This document shows positions 21,045 to 32,390 of a DNA stretch of 64,000 bases, in pieces (the first letter of the stretch is position 1; each line of letters opens with the position of its first letter). Under the pieces are notes generated by a model that worked only from the letters and a program-made list of their open reading frames with translations, was not told the DNA's origin and ran no database searches. This DNA comes from Lytechinus variegatus. Its lineage: Eukaryota; Echinodermata; Echinoidea; Temnopleuroida; Toxopneustidae. The position numbers and the translations under genes are program-made. The stretch lies in the NCBI RefSeq assembly GCF_018143015.1, contig NC_054748.1, positions 7,934,967-7,998,966 on the forward strand, in the 5' to 3' direction.

Positions 21045-21256
21045 AAGTACATGTACATGTAAACATAGTGCAATGTACGTACCCTCGGATTTCCGAGGGT
21101 AAGTGCGGGCACGGCCAATATCATATAGCACGCGGGAAACCGCGGGCCCGTCTAAACGCCCTAGACTGCTCCCCTTGAATACCCTCGGTTAGACGCGAAA
21201 GCCCCCTAGGCTGTTTGCGTGCTCGGGCGTGACGTTTCCCGCGGCCGGCACTGTAT
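21045..21256. mobile_element. Diverged copy of the GC-rich MITE
   Basis: The right end GTGACGTTTCCCGCGGCCGG followed by CACTGTA matches the right end of the 17548-17729 MITE. The left end is not the same: it instead shows a perfect 9-bp hairpin (TACCCTCGG/CCGAGGGTA, 21080-21101). The element is either a related subfamily or a rearranged copy. Confidence 0.6.
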
Positions 21257-21547
21257 ACCATACATCATGTATTTTATATTACACACTTTTATTGTTCTCT
21301 TTTCAAACTTCGGAAGGAGAGGTCTGTTGACAGGCATCACACTGTCTTGATTGGGTATTGGGGGGGGGCCTAGGCAGTGCTTGTTTTTAATAGCAACCAC
21401 GCGCATGCTGAGAAGCCCGTTCAAATTACTGATCCGGGTTGGCCAGAAAATACTATTCAAACAATCAAGGATTTGTGATGAGCCGCCTTTCACGATCTCA
21501 TTCAAATTTACTGAAAGCAGCGCTAATCCATTATGCGTCAAAATTTT

Positions 21548-21640
21548 ATAACCACAAAAACGACAAATTGATATAGGCGTAAATATTCATATCTGAATGA
21601 CACGCGCCTTAAAACCCAAGCGAACAACAACAACAACAAC
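21548..21640. repeat. ~95-bp repeat with palindrome and (AAC)n end (copy 2)
   Basis: Same module and orientation as 13800-13905, ending in (AAC)6 directly before the ~49-bp array resumes. Confidence 0.65.
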
Positions 21641-22400
21641 ATATTTTCGAAACAACCGGGTCTGGAATAAAGACTTTGGATTTATATTATAATTTTTGAA
21701 ACAACCGGGTCTGGAATAAAGACTTTGGGCTCATATTATTATTTTTTAAACAACCGGGTCTGGAATAAAGACTTTGGACTTATATTATAATTTTTTAAAC
21801 AATCGGGTCTGGAATAAAGACTTTGGGCTCATATTATTATTTTTTAAACAACCGGGTCTGAATAAAGACTTTGGGCTCATATTATTATTTTTGAAACAAC
21901 CGTTTCTGGAATAAAGACTTTGGACTTATATTATCATTTTTTAAACAATCGGGTCTGGAATAAAGACTTTTGGCTCATATGATTATTTTGTAAACTACCG
22001 GGTATTGAATAAAGACTTTTCATTTATATTATAATTTTTGAAACAACAGGGTCTGGAAAAGACTTTGGATTTATATTATAATTTTTTAAACAACCGGGTC
22101 TGGAGAAAAGACTTTGGACTTATATTATCATTTTTGAAACAATCGGGTCTGGAATAAAGACTTTGGGCTCATATTATTATTTTTGAAACAACCGGGTCTG
22201 GAATAAAGACTTTGGGCTCATATTATTATTTTTGAAACAACCGGGTCTGGAATAAAGACTTTGGAGTTATATTATTATTTTTGAAAAAACCGGGTTTGGA
22301 ATAAAGACTTTGGACTTATATTATAATTTGTTAATTAACCGGGTCAGGAAATGAGACTTTGCACTTTTGTGCTAAATGAACGCATTACTATACGATTTTA
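21641..22400 (-). repeat. Right inner array of ~49-bp units (outer part of the right arm)
   Basis: At least 14 units with core CCGGGTCTGGAATAAAGACT, then a unit with GAAATGAGACTTTGCACTTT and a segment ending GCCAAAAATCCCTTCAAATT. This is the exact mirror of 11553-11640 at the left end. Confidence 0.9.
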
Positions 22401-22431
22401 GCTTTGAACAGATTTGCCAAAAATCCCTTCA

Positions 22432-22630
22432 AATTTATTACATTTGTGGGTAAAGTCATTATTACATTTGTGGGCGATCAAAAATTATTACATTTGTGGG
22501 TAAAGTGCATTATTACATTTGTGGGTGAAATTATTACATTTGTGGGTAAAGTGTTATTACATTTGTGGGCGTTATTACATTTGTGGGTAAAGTGTTATTA
22601 CATTTGTGGGCGATTATTACATTTGTGGGT
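22432..22630 (-). repeat. Right outer domain: nine 15-bp units
   Basis: TATTACATTTGTGGG occurs nine times with spacers mirroring those at the left end; only two spacers differ (ATCG for ACG, and ACACTTTA for ACACATTA). + frames through it (repeated ITFVG) are artefacts. Confidence 0.95.
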
Positions 22631-22641
22631 GTAACAAGGTT

Positions 22642-25600
22642 CAACTATCTTAATTAAAAAGGGAACCCCACATGAAATAATTAAAATTCAAAGTAACCTT
22701 CAAGTCATTGCGGCCAAGGTGACACTTCACTGCACCTTTACCATATGTTCAATATACATTCCACCTAGATTTGAACTTACTCAAGGAGAATTAGATAGGC
22801 TGGTGGATCAACTTCCAGAACCTTTTCTGTTAGTTGGTGATTTAAATGCCCACAGCCCCCTTTGGGGATGTCAAAATTTTGATAGGCTAGGTAAAATTGC
22901 AGAACAAATGATAGATCATTTTGATCTATGTATTCTAAACAACAATACAATGACTTATATTCATCCAGCCTCTGGGTCCAAGACAGCTATTGATTTATCA
23001 GTATGCTCACCCACTATTTTTATGGACTTTCAATGGAATGTTCATAATGATCAATGTGGCAGTGATCACTTTCCTATACTCATTGAAACGGTCAGGTGTT
23101 TACCGGAAGAAAGAACCCCAAAATGGCAACTCCTAAAAGCAAATTGGGTTGACTTTTCAAAGCAATGTTCAAACAGCATTAATCAAGAGAAGTTTAGGAA
23201 TAAAGAAAATTCCCTTAATTCATTTTCTCATACATTAATTGATATAGCCACCAATACCATACCAAAATCAAATTCTTCACTTCGGAAGCATAATCCCTGG
23301 TTTAATACAGACTGCAAAGAAGCTGTTAATATCGCAAAAAACGCTGAGAAAATTTCAAAAACATCCAAATAATGACAATCTCCAAAAATATCGTGAGGCA
23401 AGAACCAAAGCCCGCAATATCATTAAAAAAGCTAAAAGAGATTCTTGGAAAAGTTATATCTCAAAATTGAATATTCATACTCCCATTAACAAAGTATGGG
23501 AAATGGTTAAGAAAATAAGCGGAAAACATACAAGTAATCCTGTTCCTTTCTTATCGAAGGCGGATGGAACCAAATGTACCGAAAGATTACTGTCAATTTA
23601 TTAGCCCAAGAATTTGAACATAACTCCTCAACTAATCACTATTCCCCTGTGTTCCAAGCTTACAAAGGTCAAGCTGAAAAAGGGGAACTTAATTTTCCTT
23701 CAAACAACACAGAAGACTATAACATTCCATTTAATATTACAGAACTAAACGATTCCCTCAACAAGTCTCATGACACAGCAACTGGTCCGGATGATATCCA
23801 CTACCAGTTTTTAAAACATTTACCAGATGAATCTCTTCTTGTCGTTCTGGATATTTTCAATAGTATTTGGAGGACAGGTGTTTTCCCAGATTCTTGGAGG
23901 GAGGCTACCATTATCCCCATTCCAAAACCTGGAAAGGATGCTTCTAAACCAACAAATTACCGACCCATTTCCTTGACTAGTTGTTTGTGCAAAACAATGG
24001 AGAGAATGATCAATACTAGATTAGTGTGGCTTCTAGAAAAGAAGGGACTTATTACCAGATTTCAAAGTGGTTTTCGTCAAAATCGAAGTACTGTTGACCA
24101 ACTCATTCGCCTAGAGTCTTATATTCGTGATGGCATTATTCGGGGACACCATGTGGTGTCTATCTTTTTCGACTTGGAGAAGGCGTATGATACTACTTGG
24201 AAGTATGGCATTATGAGAGATCTTTATAATGTTGGGTTGAGGGGCAAATTGCCCATTTTTATCAGAAATTTCCTGTCCAACCGAGTTTTTAGGGTTCGCC
24301 TCGGATCCAGCTTATCAGAACTACATAATCAAGAAATGGGTGTACCTCAAGGGAGCATTCTCTCTGTTACCTTATTCTTGTTGAAGATAAACAGCATCGT
24401 AGATGTTGTTACGCCGCGGTTTGATAGATCTCTATTTGTCGATGACTTTTGCTTATCTTGTTCATCGGAAAATATGGACACTATAGAAACAACTCTACAA
24501 AATTGTCTACATAGAATCGAAAAATGGGCAGATGAAAACGGTTTTCGTTTTTCAAAAACTAAGACTGTATGCGTACATTTCTGTAATAAGCGATCTTTAC
24601 ACCCTGATCCTGAACTTAAAATAAATGGTTCTATCATACCCGTATCCCAGCAAGCTAAATATCTTGGACTGATATTTGATAACAGACTTAATTTCAAAGC
24701 TCATATTGATTATCTAAGGGAAAGGTGCATTAAATCGTTAAACCTTTTAAAGGTCGTCTCCAGAATGGATTGGGGTGCAGATCGCATTGTTCTACTGCGC
24801 CTCTATAGATCTTTGATCAGATCGAAACTTGACTATGGCAGTGCAGTATATAGCTCCGCAAGAAAATCCTATCTCGAAAAATTAAAACCAATACAGAATC
24901 AAGGCCTTCGAATCTGTCTTGGGGCTTTCCGTACTTCTCCCATGGAAAGCCTTTATGTGGAGGCTAATGAACCACCTCTGCATTTACGATACGAGAAGCT
25001 TTCTCTTAGCTATGCGATTAAATTAAAAAATAACACATCAAACCCAACATATGATATTACTTTCAGACCGCGACATGTTGGTTTTTATAACCTTAAACCA
25101 TCTTCAATAAAATCTTTTGGACTTCGTATTCAAGGAGCTCTAATACACATACTAAATAACACTAGTATTTCTCCTTTTCTAGTACCTAAAATACCACCTT
25201 GGATGATTTTTGAGCCAGTAATTGACCTTACATTAAAAACTTTCAAAAAGGGCTTCACTAGTGACCTTGTCTATTTAGATAAATTCGGTGAGATCAGGCA
25301 TAAATACAGAAACTTCCAGGCTATCTATACCGATGGGTCAAAAGATGAGAATAAAGTTGGATCAGCCTGTATTAGCAACAATGTACAGGACCAGGTTAGA
25401 TTACCGGACAGTGCGTCTATATACACTGCAGAATTGTTGGCCTTGAAAATGGCCTTACACATTGTTGAAAACACAAATAAAAGACACTTTGTAATTTTTA
25501 CAGATTCCTTATCTAGTTTAATGGCTTTGCAGTGCAGAAACCTTAAACACCCCTTTGTTGTACAGTTGCTAGAATCTCTCTATAAACTTGATGTACTATG

Positions 25601-26110
25601 CAAAAAGGTGGTTTTCGCATGGATACCGAGCCATACAGGTATCAAAGGAAATGAAAAAGCTGACAAGTTAGCTAAAGAAGCTCTCAAATTAGAGGTAACT
25701 AAAATACAGATCCCATATTCATTCATTCATTTATTCATACACAGATCTAAAGTCGAAAATTAATATTTACATTAGAAGAAAATGGCAAACGTCATGGGAT
25801 TTAAACCCTGTCAATAAACTATACCAGCACCAATCAGTAATCAAACCACATAATACAATCGACGTGATGATATTGATTTGACCAGGGTTAGAATCGGTCA
25901 TTCTCATTTGACGCACTCTTATTTGCTCGCAGCAGAGGAACTGCCCCGTTGTGTATCGTGTGATTGTGTTTTATAAGTCAATCATATCCTTATTGAATGT
26001 GTTGAATTTAGCCACATACGTACTAATTTTTATGACGCACCGGATTTAAAAACGTTATTTTGTGACGTTTCACACTCAAGAATTGTGGATTTCCTTAAAT
26101 AAATAAATCT
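22642..26110 (+). pseudogene. LINE ORF2, remainder: endonuclease, reverse transcriptase, RNase H
   Basis: Resumes with ILIKKGTPHEIIKIQ. The endonuclease continues with ICSIYIPPRF, LLVGDLNAHSPLWGC and QCGSDHFPIL (catalytic Asp/Asn and SDH). Frameshifts occur near 23370 and 23570. RT motifs include TGPDDIHYQFLKH, NYRPISLTSCLCKTMERM, SGFRQNRSTVDQL, VVSIFFDLEKAYDTTW (motif A), MGVPQGSILS (motif B), SLFVDDFCL (motif C, FVDD) and AKYLGLIFDNRLNF. RNase H follows at about 25320-25690 with YTDGSKDE, IYTAELLALK, VIFTDSLSS and GNEKADKLAKEA. Beyond 25763 further shifts break the C-terminal Cys region (RIGHSHLTHSYLLAAEELP, HILIECVEFSHI). RNase H plus gag-like ORF1 indicates the I superfamily. Dead copy. 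Confidence 0.85.
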
Positions 26111-26412
26111 TTTTCTCAGATTTTAAGAAAATAACATTGAAGATTATCAAAGCAACTATGACATTTATTAAGACATTAAAAATTAACTATAGTCTTTCGG
26201 AGGAGACTTAAAGCTGTCGGTCCCGTGTGATGGAGAGCAACCCCACTTGCACGTTAAAGAAACTGCTTTCCTATTCGAAAAGAGTAGGGAATTTTTTCCC
26301 GGGAAAGTAGCCACCCAACTAACTCAGTATACGCATTAAAGTAATATCTAACTTGACACTTATATGACACATTGTGTTGGTAGTGTCGTTAAACCCTAAT
26401 CAATCAATCAAT
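26111..26412 (+). mobile_element. 3' UTR and (AATC)n tail of the I/Nimb-like LINE
   Basis: Contains AGTCTTTCGGAGGAGACTTA, CACGTTAAAGAAACTGC and GTGTCGTTAAACCCTAATCA before the (AATC)n tail. The blocks are also known from SINE tails, consistent with SINEs that share the 3' end of a partner LINE. The target duplication starts at 26413. Confidence 0.7.
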
Positions 26413-26424
26413 CCATTCGATATG
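26413..26424 (+). repeat. Right target-site duplication of the I/Nimb-like LINE
   Basis: CCATTCGATATG, identical to 9337-9348. Confidence 0.9.
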
Positions 26425-26950
26425 AGGGAGGTTAAGGTCACCTTTCTGCCAGAACACTGAGCTTTTGTAGTGAGAACAAAAGCGTACAATTTGTGAACAA
26501 AGGTCTTTCACATACTGGACACTGTCTGAAGGAGGTCGATACAGTGCGCCAATAGTGAGAGTTTTCTTTGTCATCTTAAGAAAGCTTCGACTTTTGACGT
26601 GGTGGGAACAAGCTCACATATATACTTATCGACTGCTATATGCAAGTCACCATATCCATCTGAGCGATCATTACGGAAGAAATCACACATACTGGGAAAG
26701 AAACCAGAACTGTTTATCCCACTGTTGAGCCAGGTTTCTTTGCTTATGATGCCTGGAGATGTTGAATCAATCATGTTTGCAAGCTCTTCCCTCTTGTTCT
26801 TGACACTTTGAAAGTTCACAACTAACACTTATAGGTTAGTTGTAGCAGTGACCTTGTTTTGTTGCTGGATTGTCTTTTTTCACTGGATGTTTTTGCAGAA
26901 TAGGAGAAGAGCTATCTTGAGAGGGCCTGGGCTGAAAGAATCTTCAAAGC
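26425..26950 (-). pseudogene. Old degenerate LINE, endonuclease half
   Basis: The minus strand reads LVVNFQSVKNKREELANMID, SPGIISKETWLNSGINSS, IGALYRPPSDSVQYVKDL and SSVFWQKGDLNLPHIEW. The last residues run into the target duplication and continue at 9336 with KTHALDD. These are the standard APE-endonuclease motifs (ETWL with catalytic Glu; GDLNLP). Frame breaks and substitutions are frequent, so this copy is older than the LINE that split it. The 5' limit is uncertain (26.95-27.06 kb). Confidence 0.75.
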
Positions 26951-27082
26951 TGTTGTGTTATGTGTCAACGCTACAAAGTACTCCAAATCTATTCATTTTG
27001 TCTGTCTTGAGTAAAAAAAAGGGTTGAGTCGAAAGCAAAGGCATACCGCATACTAAACATTGCCATGTGACACTTGACTTCG

Positions 27083-27690
27083 TAGATGGGTACCGGGGGG
27101 GGGGGCACTCAACCTAAAAAGGGGTAGGGGTGTGCCGCGGGCGAGACAAAAAACGGGGGCCTTGGAGCGGGCTTATTGTACAAAGGAGGGTCCTCGGAAC
27201 GGGCTTCGGAAATACAATTTTGTGAAAACGGGGGTCCTTGGAACGGATCGCCAGCGTGTGAGTACGTGCGTATGCACCCCTATGGAACGGGTAAGCGTTC
27301 ACGATGCAGCTAGCGCGGCCTCCGCCGGGTGCGCTCGCCCAGAGACGGTGGTCGGACAGCGCGCGGCGGGCGCTTTTCACCACAATATTGCAGCAGATCA
27401 TTGCGACCGGAACGGCGTAACGAAAACTATGCGAAGCTTTGGAGCTGATTTCTTTCGTCCTTTTCCTCGATAAGGCGGCTTGTCAAAGGTGTGCGTGCGT
27501 TTTTACCTTTATATTCTGCGGCGAACCCGCTCAGCGTGCCATTGTCCATTTTTCTTTCCTACGGGTCAGTGCTCTTGCCATTTAAGACGACAGCGTTCCC
27601 TTTTGCAGCGAAAACGGAAGCGTGCGCTTTTATCTTTTCTTTTGACACCCCCCGGTTGGCTCTCCGATTAGATGTTTCTGCATGAGCGCC
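27083..27690. repeat. GC-rich dispersed repeat beginning with a G run
   Basis: CCGGGGGGGGGGGCACTCA, then GTGTGCCGCGGGCGAGACAA and several AACGGGGGTCCTTGGAACGG phrases. A diverged inverted copy lies at 47210-47625, where GGGGGGCACTCAG and GTGCCGCGGAGGGGA recur in the same order. Open frames here have no conserved domain that I recognise. Confidence 0.6.
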
Positions 27691-27886
27691 CTCTATGTCC
27701 ACAATATCGACGTCTTAGGCAAACTATTAAACGAGCGATCTCTGGTCACTGATCTGGATATCGTTGTGTCCTTGTATCGGTGTGCGTAGTTCAGTGGGGT
27801 GTATATTTTCAAAAGTTACGCTTTCACATTTTTTTGATAATTTTAAATATGCACCAAAAAATAAATTAACGTACAGAAAATGGTAA

Positions 27887-28033
27887 TACCTCGGTCACAT
27901 TTGCTCTACGGCGGCCATACAGCGAGTCGAAAACAGCCGTTTTATTCATTTTATTAAAACCTATATTTAGCAGGTCCAAAAACTGTTAAAATGACTGTTT
28001 TCGACTCGCCTTAGAACAAATGTGACCGAGGTA
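27887..28033. mobile_element. Palindromic MITE, TACCTCGGTCACATTTG ends
   Basis: TACCTCGGTCACATTTGCTC on the left and its complement on the right, with GAGTCGAAAACAG repeated inside each arm. It is 147 bp. The target duplication is not certain. Confidence 0.75.
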
Positions 28034-28039
28034 TTTAGC

Positions 28040-28820
28040 ATACTAGATCAACAAGAATGGAGTGCATGCTGGTGCGGATCCTGCCGGAGTAACACAATAC
28101 AATCCAATCAGCGCCGTATTTATTTTGAACAATAGTTGGGCTCTCAAAAGTATTGTGGTCTATTTTGTGACCTCTACTAAAAGAAGTCAGTGGGTCTATA
28201 CGATGGTCTATATTCTGCACATCAGAGGGTACAGTTATGTAGTGAATCCCGGGGGGGGATCATCCGGTCCGTGTGCCCCCCCCCCCCTTGAGAGCCTTTA
28301 TCAAATTTGTTAATGTAAATATGCCATTTTTACACAAGTGTGCCCCCTTTATTTGAAACTCACAACATGTATTTTAATGAGAACATGTCGTTCATACACA
28401 AATGAGGACCTTCACTTTAGCCTGGTAAACAGAGAGTTGGTAGGCAATAAATATAACTCAAATGTTCACATTAAGAGTAGACCTATAAAGAGGGAAGTTA
28501 CATGGTTAATCAAAAATGTGTTGATAAAATATCAGTCGAACGTTATGTTATAATCTGCTTCGCCAAATAGGTTTTATGTAATATTGCTCTTTATAAAGGC
28601 AAGCATTAAACTACATTAAATGTCGAAATGTTAAAGGAGAAATATATTGATTATGAATGTGGTCTTATTATATATCAATGGAAAGGTAATGATGTGGGGA
28701 TCATCAGTGGGTCATTCAAAAATACCGAAAATAATACAAAAAGGTGAAAATCGCCGATTAAAAAACGCTAAAATGCCCCTCCGAAATATGCCTCGCATCG
28801 GTCTCTGAATTGACTGGAAT
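28040..28820. other. No gene recognised
   Basis: Contains a G run and a C run (28249-28288) and otherwise ordinary AT-rich sequence. No coding motif or repeat with a partner in the window. Confidence 0.45.
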
Positions 28821-28822
28821 TT

Positions 28823-30474
28823 GATGACGTCACTGTCTGTACGAGAGGCGTGATTGGCTCTCCCACGTGAAGCTCCACTTGCATGCAAAACCTGTTGCGT
28901 GGGTACGTTTTCTCCACACTGTCACTGAATACTTCTATCACGAAATGAAAGAAAACCCATTTTTATCTAGATTTGGATTTTCAAATTGATGATTTTAAAG
29001 ATGAAGAGAATGATGATGAAATGAACAACACAGTGAGGTAGTTGGAGGTAAATAATGGGGGAACAATGCCGATGATTATGATGAAAATTCAACTTGCCTG
29101 ACGATCACAAGTAAAGTCATGTACATGCCGATTCGCTACCAACTCATGCAGCTGCTGCTACAAGTGGTAGCTATACGTACACCGCGCGGGCCAAATTAAA
29201 TCCATGAAAATGAATAACCACATCCAGAGAGAGTCTATCATAAGAAGGAAAATAATGATATAACTGTACTTACAAACAAGTGAATAATCCGAATTAACCT
29301 GAAAGCAAATCAACTCAACGAATAGCAGCAGACGATATGCACCGACGATAAACTTCATGTGGCTGGGATAGATTGTCACTCGTTCTGTTAGATGTAATTT
29401 GTAACTCATTAATTTGACAAAATTACGAAACTCGGGGAATTATTTATATATATAAAAATATAGTAACATCTCTTATTATTTTTTGTATTACGATAAAACC
29501 TCTTTTGAAGGAAAATGTTGAGATAAACTAAAATTACTTTTAAATCCCCCCCCCCCCCAACATGCGTAGCTTGTATGTCATTGCAAACAAACCATCGCAA
29601 ACATGCACGTATTCCTTCCTTGCTGATTGAGAGCTGTGCAACACGTGCATAGATCTATTCTCTCAGTCTCAGCCAAGGCGAGCAAACAATACGGCATGTG
29701 TCGTTGTGATGGTTTGTTTACGATCACATAATGCTACGCATGATGGGATGATCTTTTACATCTAATTTTAATTTACCTCAACGTTTTCCTTCAAAACAGG
29801 TTTTATCATGATTCAAAAAATGATAAGAGATGTTACTATATTTTTATATAGAATAATAATTCCCCGAGTTTCGTAATTTTGTCAAATTAATGAGATAAAA
29901 GTTACATCTAACAGAACGAGTGACAATCTATCCAGCCACATGAAGTTTATCGTCAGTGCATATGCCATATCGTCTGGTACTATTCGTTGAGTTGATTTGC
30001 CTTCAGGTTCGGATTATTCACTTGTTTGTAAGTACAGTTATATCATTTTCCTTCTTATGATAGATTGTCTGGATGTGGTTATTCATGTTCAGCATGAATT
30101 CAATTTGGCCCGCGCGGTGTAGCTAGCACTTCCAGCAGCATGAATTGGTAGCGAATCGGTATGTACATGACTTGTGATTGTGTTGCAAGTTGAATTTTCA
30201 TCATCATCATCATCATCATCGGCGTAATTCCCCCAATTTACCTCCAACTACGTCACTGTGTTGTTTCACTTCATCATCATTCTCTTCATCTCAAAATCAT
30301 CAATTTGAAAATCCAAATCTAGATAAAATTCTGGGTTTTCTTTCGATCATTTCGGGATCGAAGTATTCAGTGACCGCAATGTGGAGAAAATGTACCCTTG
30401 CAACAGGTTTTGCATGCAAGTGGAGCTTCACGTGGGAGAGCCAATCACGCCTCTCGTACAGACAGTGACGTCAT
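28823..30474. repeat. 1.65-kb imperfect palindrome (foldback), arms ~785 bp, loop ~80 bp
   Basis: The left arm 28823-29612 starts TGACGTCACTGTCTGTACGA. The right arm 29690-30474 ends with its reverse complement. The arms match along their whole length with scattered substitutions and small indels. Matching blocks include ATTGGCTCTCCCACGTGAAG, TTGCATGCAAAACCTGTTGC, CCGCGCGGGCCAAATT and AAATTACGAAACTCGGGGAA. Outside the arms the similarity stops sharply. Neither arm has a conserved open frame: the 83-codon frame at 29158-29409 is broken in the other arm. Each arm's outer 50 bases contain a CRE-like TGACGTCA, a CCAAT box and CACGTG. Confidence 0.85.
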
Positions 30475-31285
30475 AAAAAAAATCCCCAATTTCGCGGACG
30501 TAATTCTGCGTGTTTGGAGCATTCAGAGAGAGAACTTTAAACTATCAATTAACTGAGTTTCATCCGTCTCCATGATAAATGATGTACACCATCGTGTTCT
30601 CCTTATTTTCTCCTTTATTGTGATATATGATTCTCCAGTTTTACGATTTTCAATATATTTCTACTTTAAGAAATATAATGGAAACCATATCAAAATGCAC
30701 ATTACGAAAAGAAACAAAATCAAGGTTCTAGTATGGGGACAAAACGAGAACAAGAAAACTACCCATTTGATGCTCATTTTAATTCCCCGAAAGCCGGACG
30801 TTGAAAATGACATGGGCCAGCGCATTGCAAGCTGTATTTAACGGCTTACCCCATTGACAAGGTAGATTAAAATTACCCCATTCTTGATTGGGGAGATTAA
30901 CGTATATTCTTGAACATAGAGGTGGTCTGACGGGTTGCGGATTTCAATAGAAAGATGACCTCTTGATTGGTAGGGGTATGTCAAGGGGAGATTATCACTT
31001 TGTCAGCGCGGGTGACTGTCTTGATACTTTGATGTTCCCCGATGTGCCTTCTATTCGAAAACCGTGTTTGCAACTAATCCCAATTATGAGACTATTTGGA
31101 ATCAAAATGAAAGCCTAACTGCACCCTTTTCATAGATTTCGTTTGAAAATAAAATACTTGCGTTTAAGGTAAAATTGGAATATGAGAAGGCCCTTCATAA
31201 TATGTAAACCAAATAGTGTCACTTTTAAGCTTTATTCTTTTAAATCAAATGTAAAAATATATGTAAAATAATCTCACAAGCCTAA
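30475..31285. other. No gene recognised
   Basis: AT-rich sequence. One phrase (CCCCATTGACAAGGTAGATT, then CCCCATTCTTGATTGGGGAG) is locally repetitive. No domain identified in the + frame 30572-30841. Confidence 0.45.
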
Positions 31286-32390
31286 TCTAAGTAGTGCGAG
31301 CACGAAGCGCGCGCTAATTTTTAATTCTTTATTTCATGTATTTTGTCCTAAAATAGCATTCTGGCAATGCTTGTGATCCTAAACGAGATGAATGAATTTA
31401 GTACGCATTGATCGTTCTGATAAAAAAGAATCTGTTAACGGCTACTTTTAATTATCTGTAAATGAAAACGTTACATATTTCAACAATCAAATAATGCGAG
31501 CGCGAAGCGTGAGCTGAAAATATTTACTTTTCTACCTGAATAATAGAAGTTCTAAGCAATCTTTGTAATCATGAAAAAGGTAAATACATAACTAAGCAAG
31601 CGAAGCGAGCGCGAGGAAAATTTGAGATTTGTAGAATTGTGAGTGGATATGGATCACAGTTAAAAAGGAACATATATGATTCATTATTATTACTTTGAGT
31701 TTTGACATAGGGTCGGGATATTCTAAGAACAATATTCCATCATGTGAAATTTATGACTGTCTTCCTATTTCTCTTCTTATCAAATCGCGAGATGAAACTT
31801 TTTGATATTCCATTCTGAAAAAGGGACAATTTATCAATAAATTAATTAATTAATCTAATAAGCCTAATCAGAGCGCGAAATCTGTCAATATTATATATTA
31901 AAAGCACTTTTGTAATTATGAATAAGATGCCTGAGTTGATATATTTTTAACAATCAATGTGCGCGCAAATCGCCAGCCGAAAATTGTTGATAAACTGTCA
32001 TAAAATGGAGATTTTAATTAGTTTGTAATATAATTAATATTGAAATTTTCATAACTCACCAATCAATATGCGAGCGTGCAGCGCTAGCTAATATGTTTTA
32101 CAATCTGACATGAATAGGGATATTCTGATAACTAAAATGGAATACAGGAAAATAATAGGTACCTGACAAATCAAATTGTGTGAGCGTGCAGCGGGAGCAG
32201 AAAATGTTGATATTCAGACAATAAAAAAATAAATTTTTACAGAACACTTTTTAAAAATCAAAGTTCGATTTCCGAGTTGAAATATGTTATGTATATTGAT
32301 TTCAAAATTTGATATTTTGAGTTCCATATGTGTAAATCACCTAAAAGGCAATGCGAGCGTGAAGCAGGAGCGAAAATTTTATATAATGAC
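31286..32390 (+). repeat. Degenerate interspersed repeat with a GCGAGCGYGAAGCG core
   Basis: In an otherwise AT-rich kilobase, a GC-rich word recurs in one orientation near 31297, 31497, 31597, 31870, 31958, 32070, 32181 and 32352. Examples are GCGAGCACGAAGCGCGCGCT, GCGAGCGCGAAGCGTGAGCT and GCGAGCGTGAAGCAGGAGCG. Each is usually followed by AAAAT. Spacing is irregular, 90-270 bp. It looks like an old tandem array whose AT-rich parts have diverged while the core resisted. Confidence 0.6.

Larger units (their letters stand above)
11352..22636. mobile_element. 11.3-kb foldback element with tandem-repeat inverted termini (TU-like), inserted in LINE ORF2
   Basis: The ends are TGTTGCACCC and its near-complement GGGTGTAACA, flanked by AGGTT at 11347-11351 and 22637-22641. 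Excising the element and one AGGTT restores the endonuclease frame through GGSTILIKKGTPH. The outer ~200 bp of each arm is nine copies of a 15-bp unit, mirrored at the other end in the same order. Inside lie long arrays of a ~49-bp unit in opposite orientation on the two sides. I found no transposase in 11 kb, so it is probably non-autonomous. Sea urchin TU elements are described (from memory) as long-inverted-repeat elements with an outer domain of 15-bp repeats; the 5-bp duplication differs from the 8 bp I recall for TU. Confidence 0.85.

Noticed and set aside
11359..22630. The 15-bp and 49-bp repeats as a CRISPR array
   Set aside because: Spacers are not unique (they recur in mirrored order), there is no leader or cas gene, and the context is eukaryotic.
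27114..27473. Overlapping + and - frames (95 and 113 codons) as genes
   Set aside because: They lie in a GC-rich dispersed repeat with a diverged copy at 47.2-47.6 kb that does not keep the frames.
29158..29409. 83-codon hydrophobic minus frame as a small membrane protein
   Set aside because: The mirrored sequence in the other palindrome arm is broken early, so the frame is not conserved.
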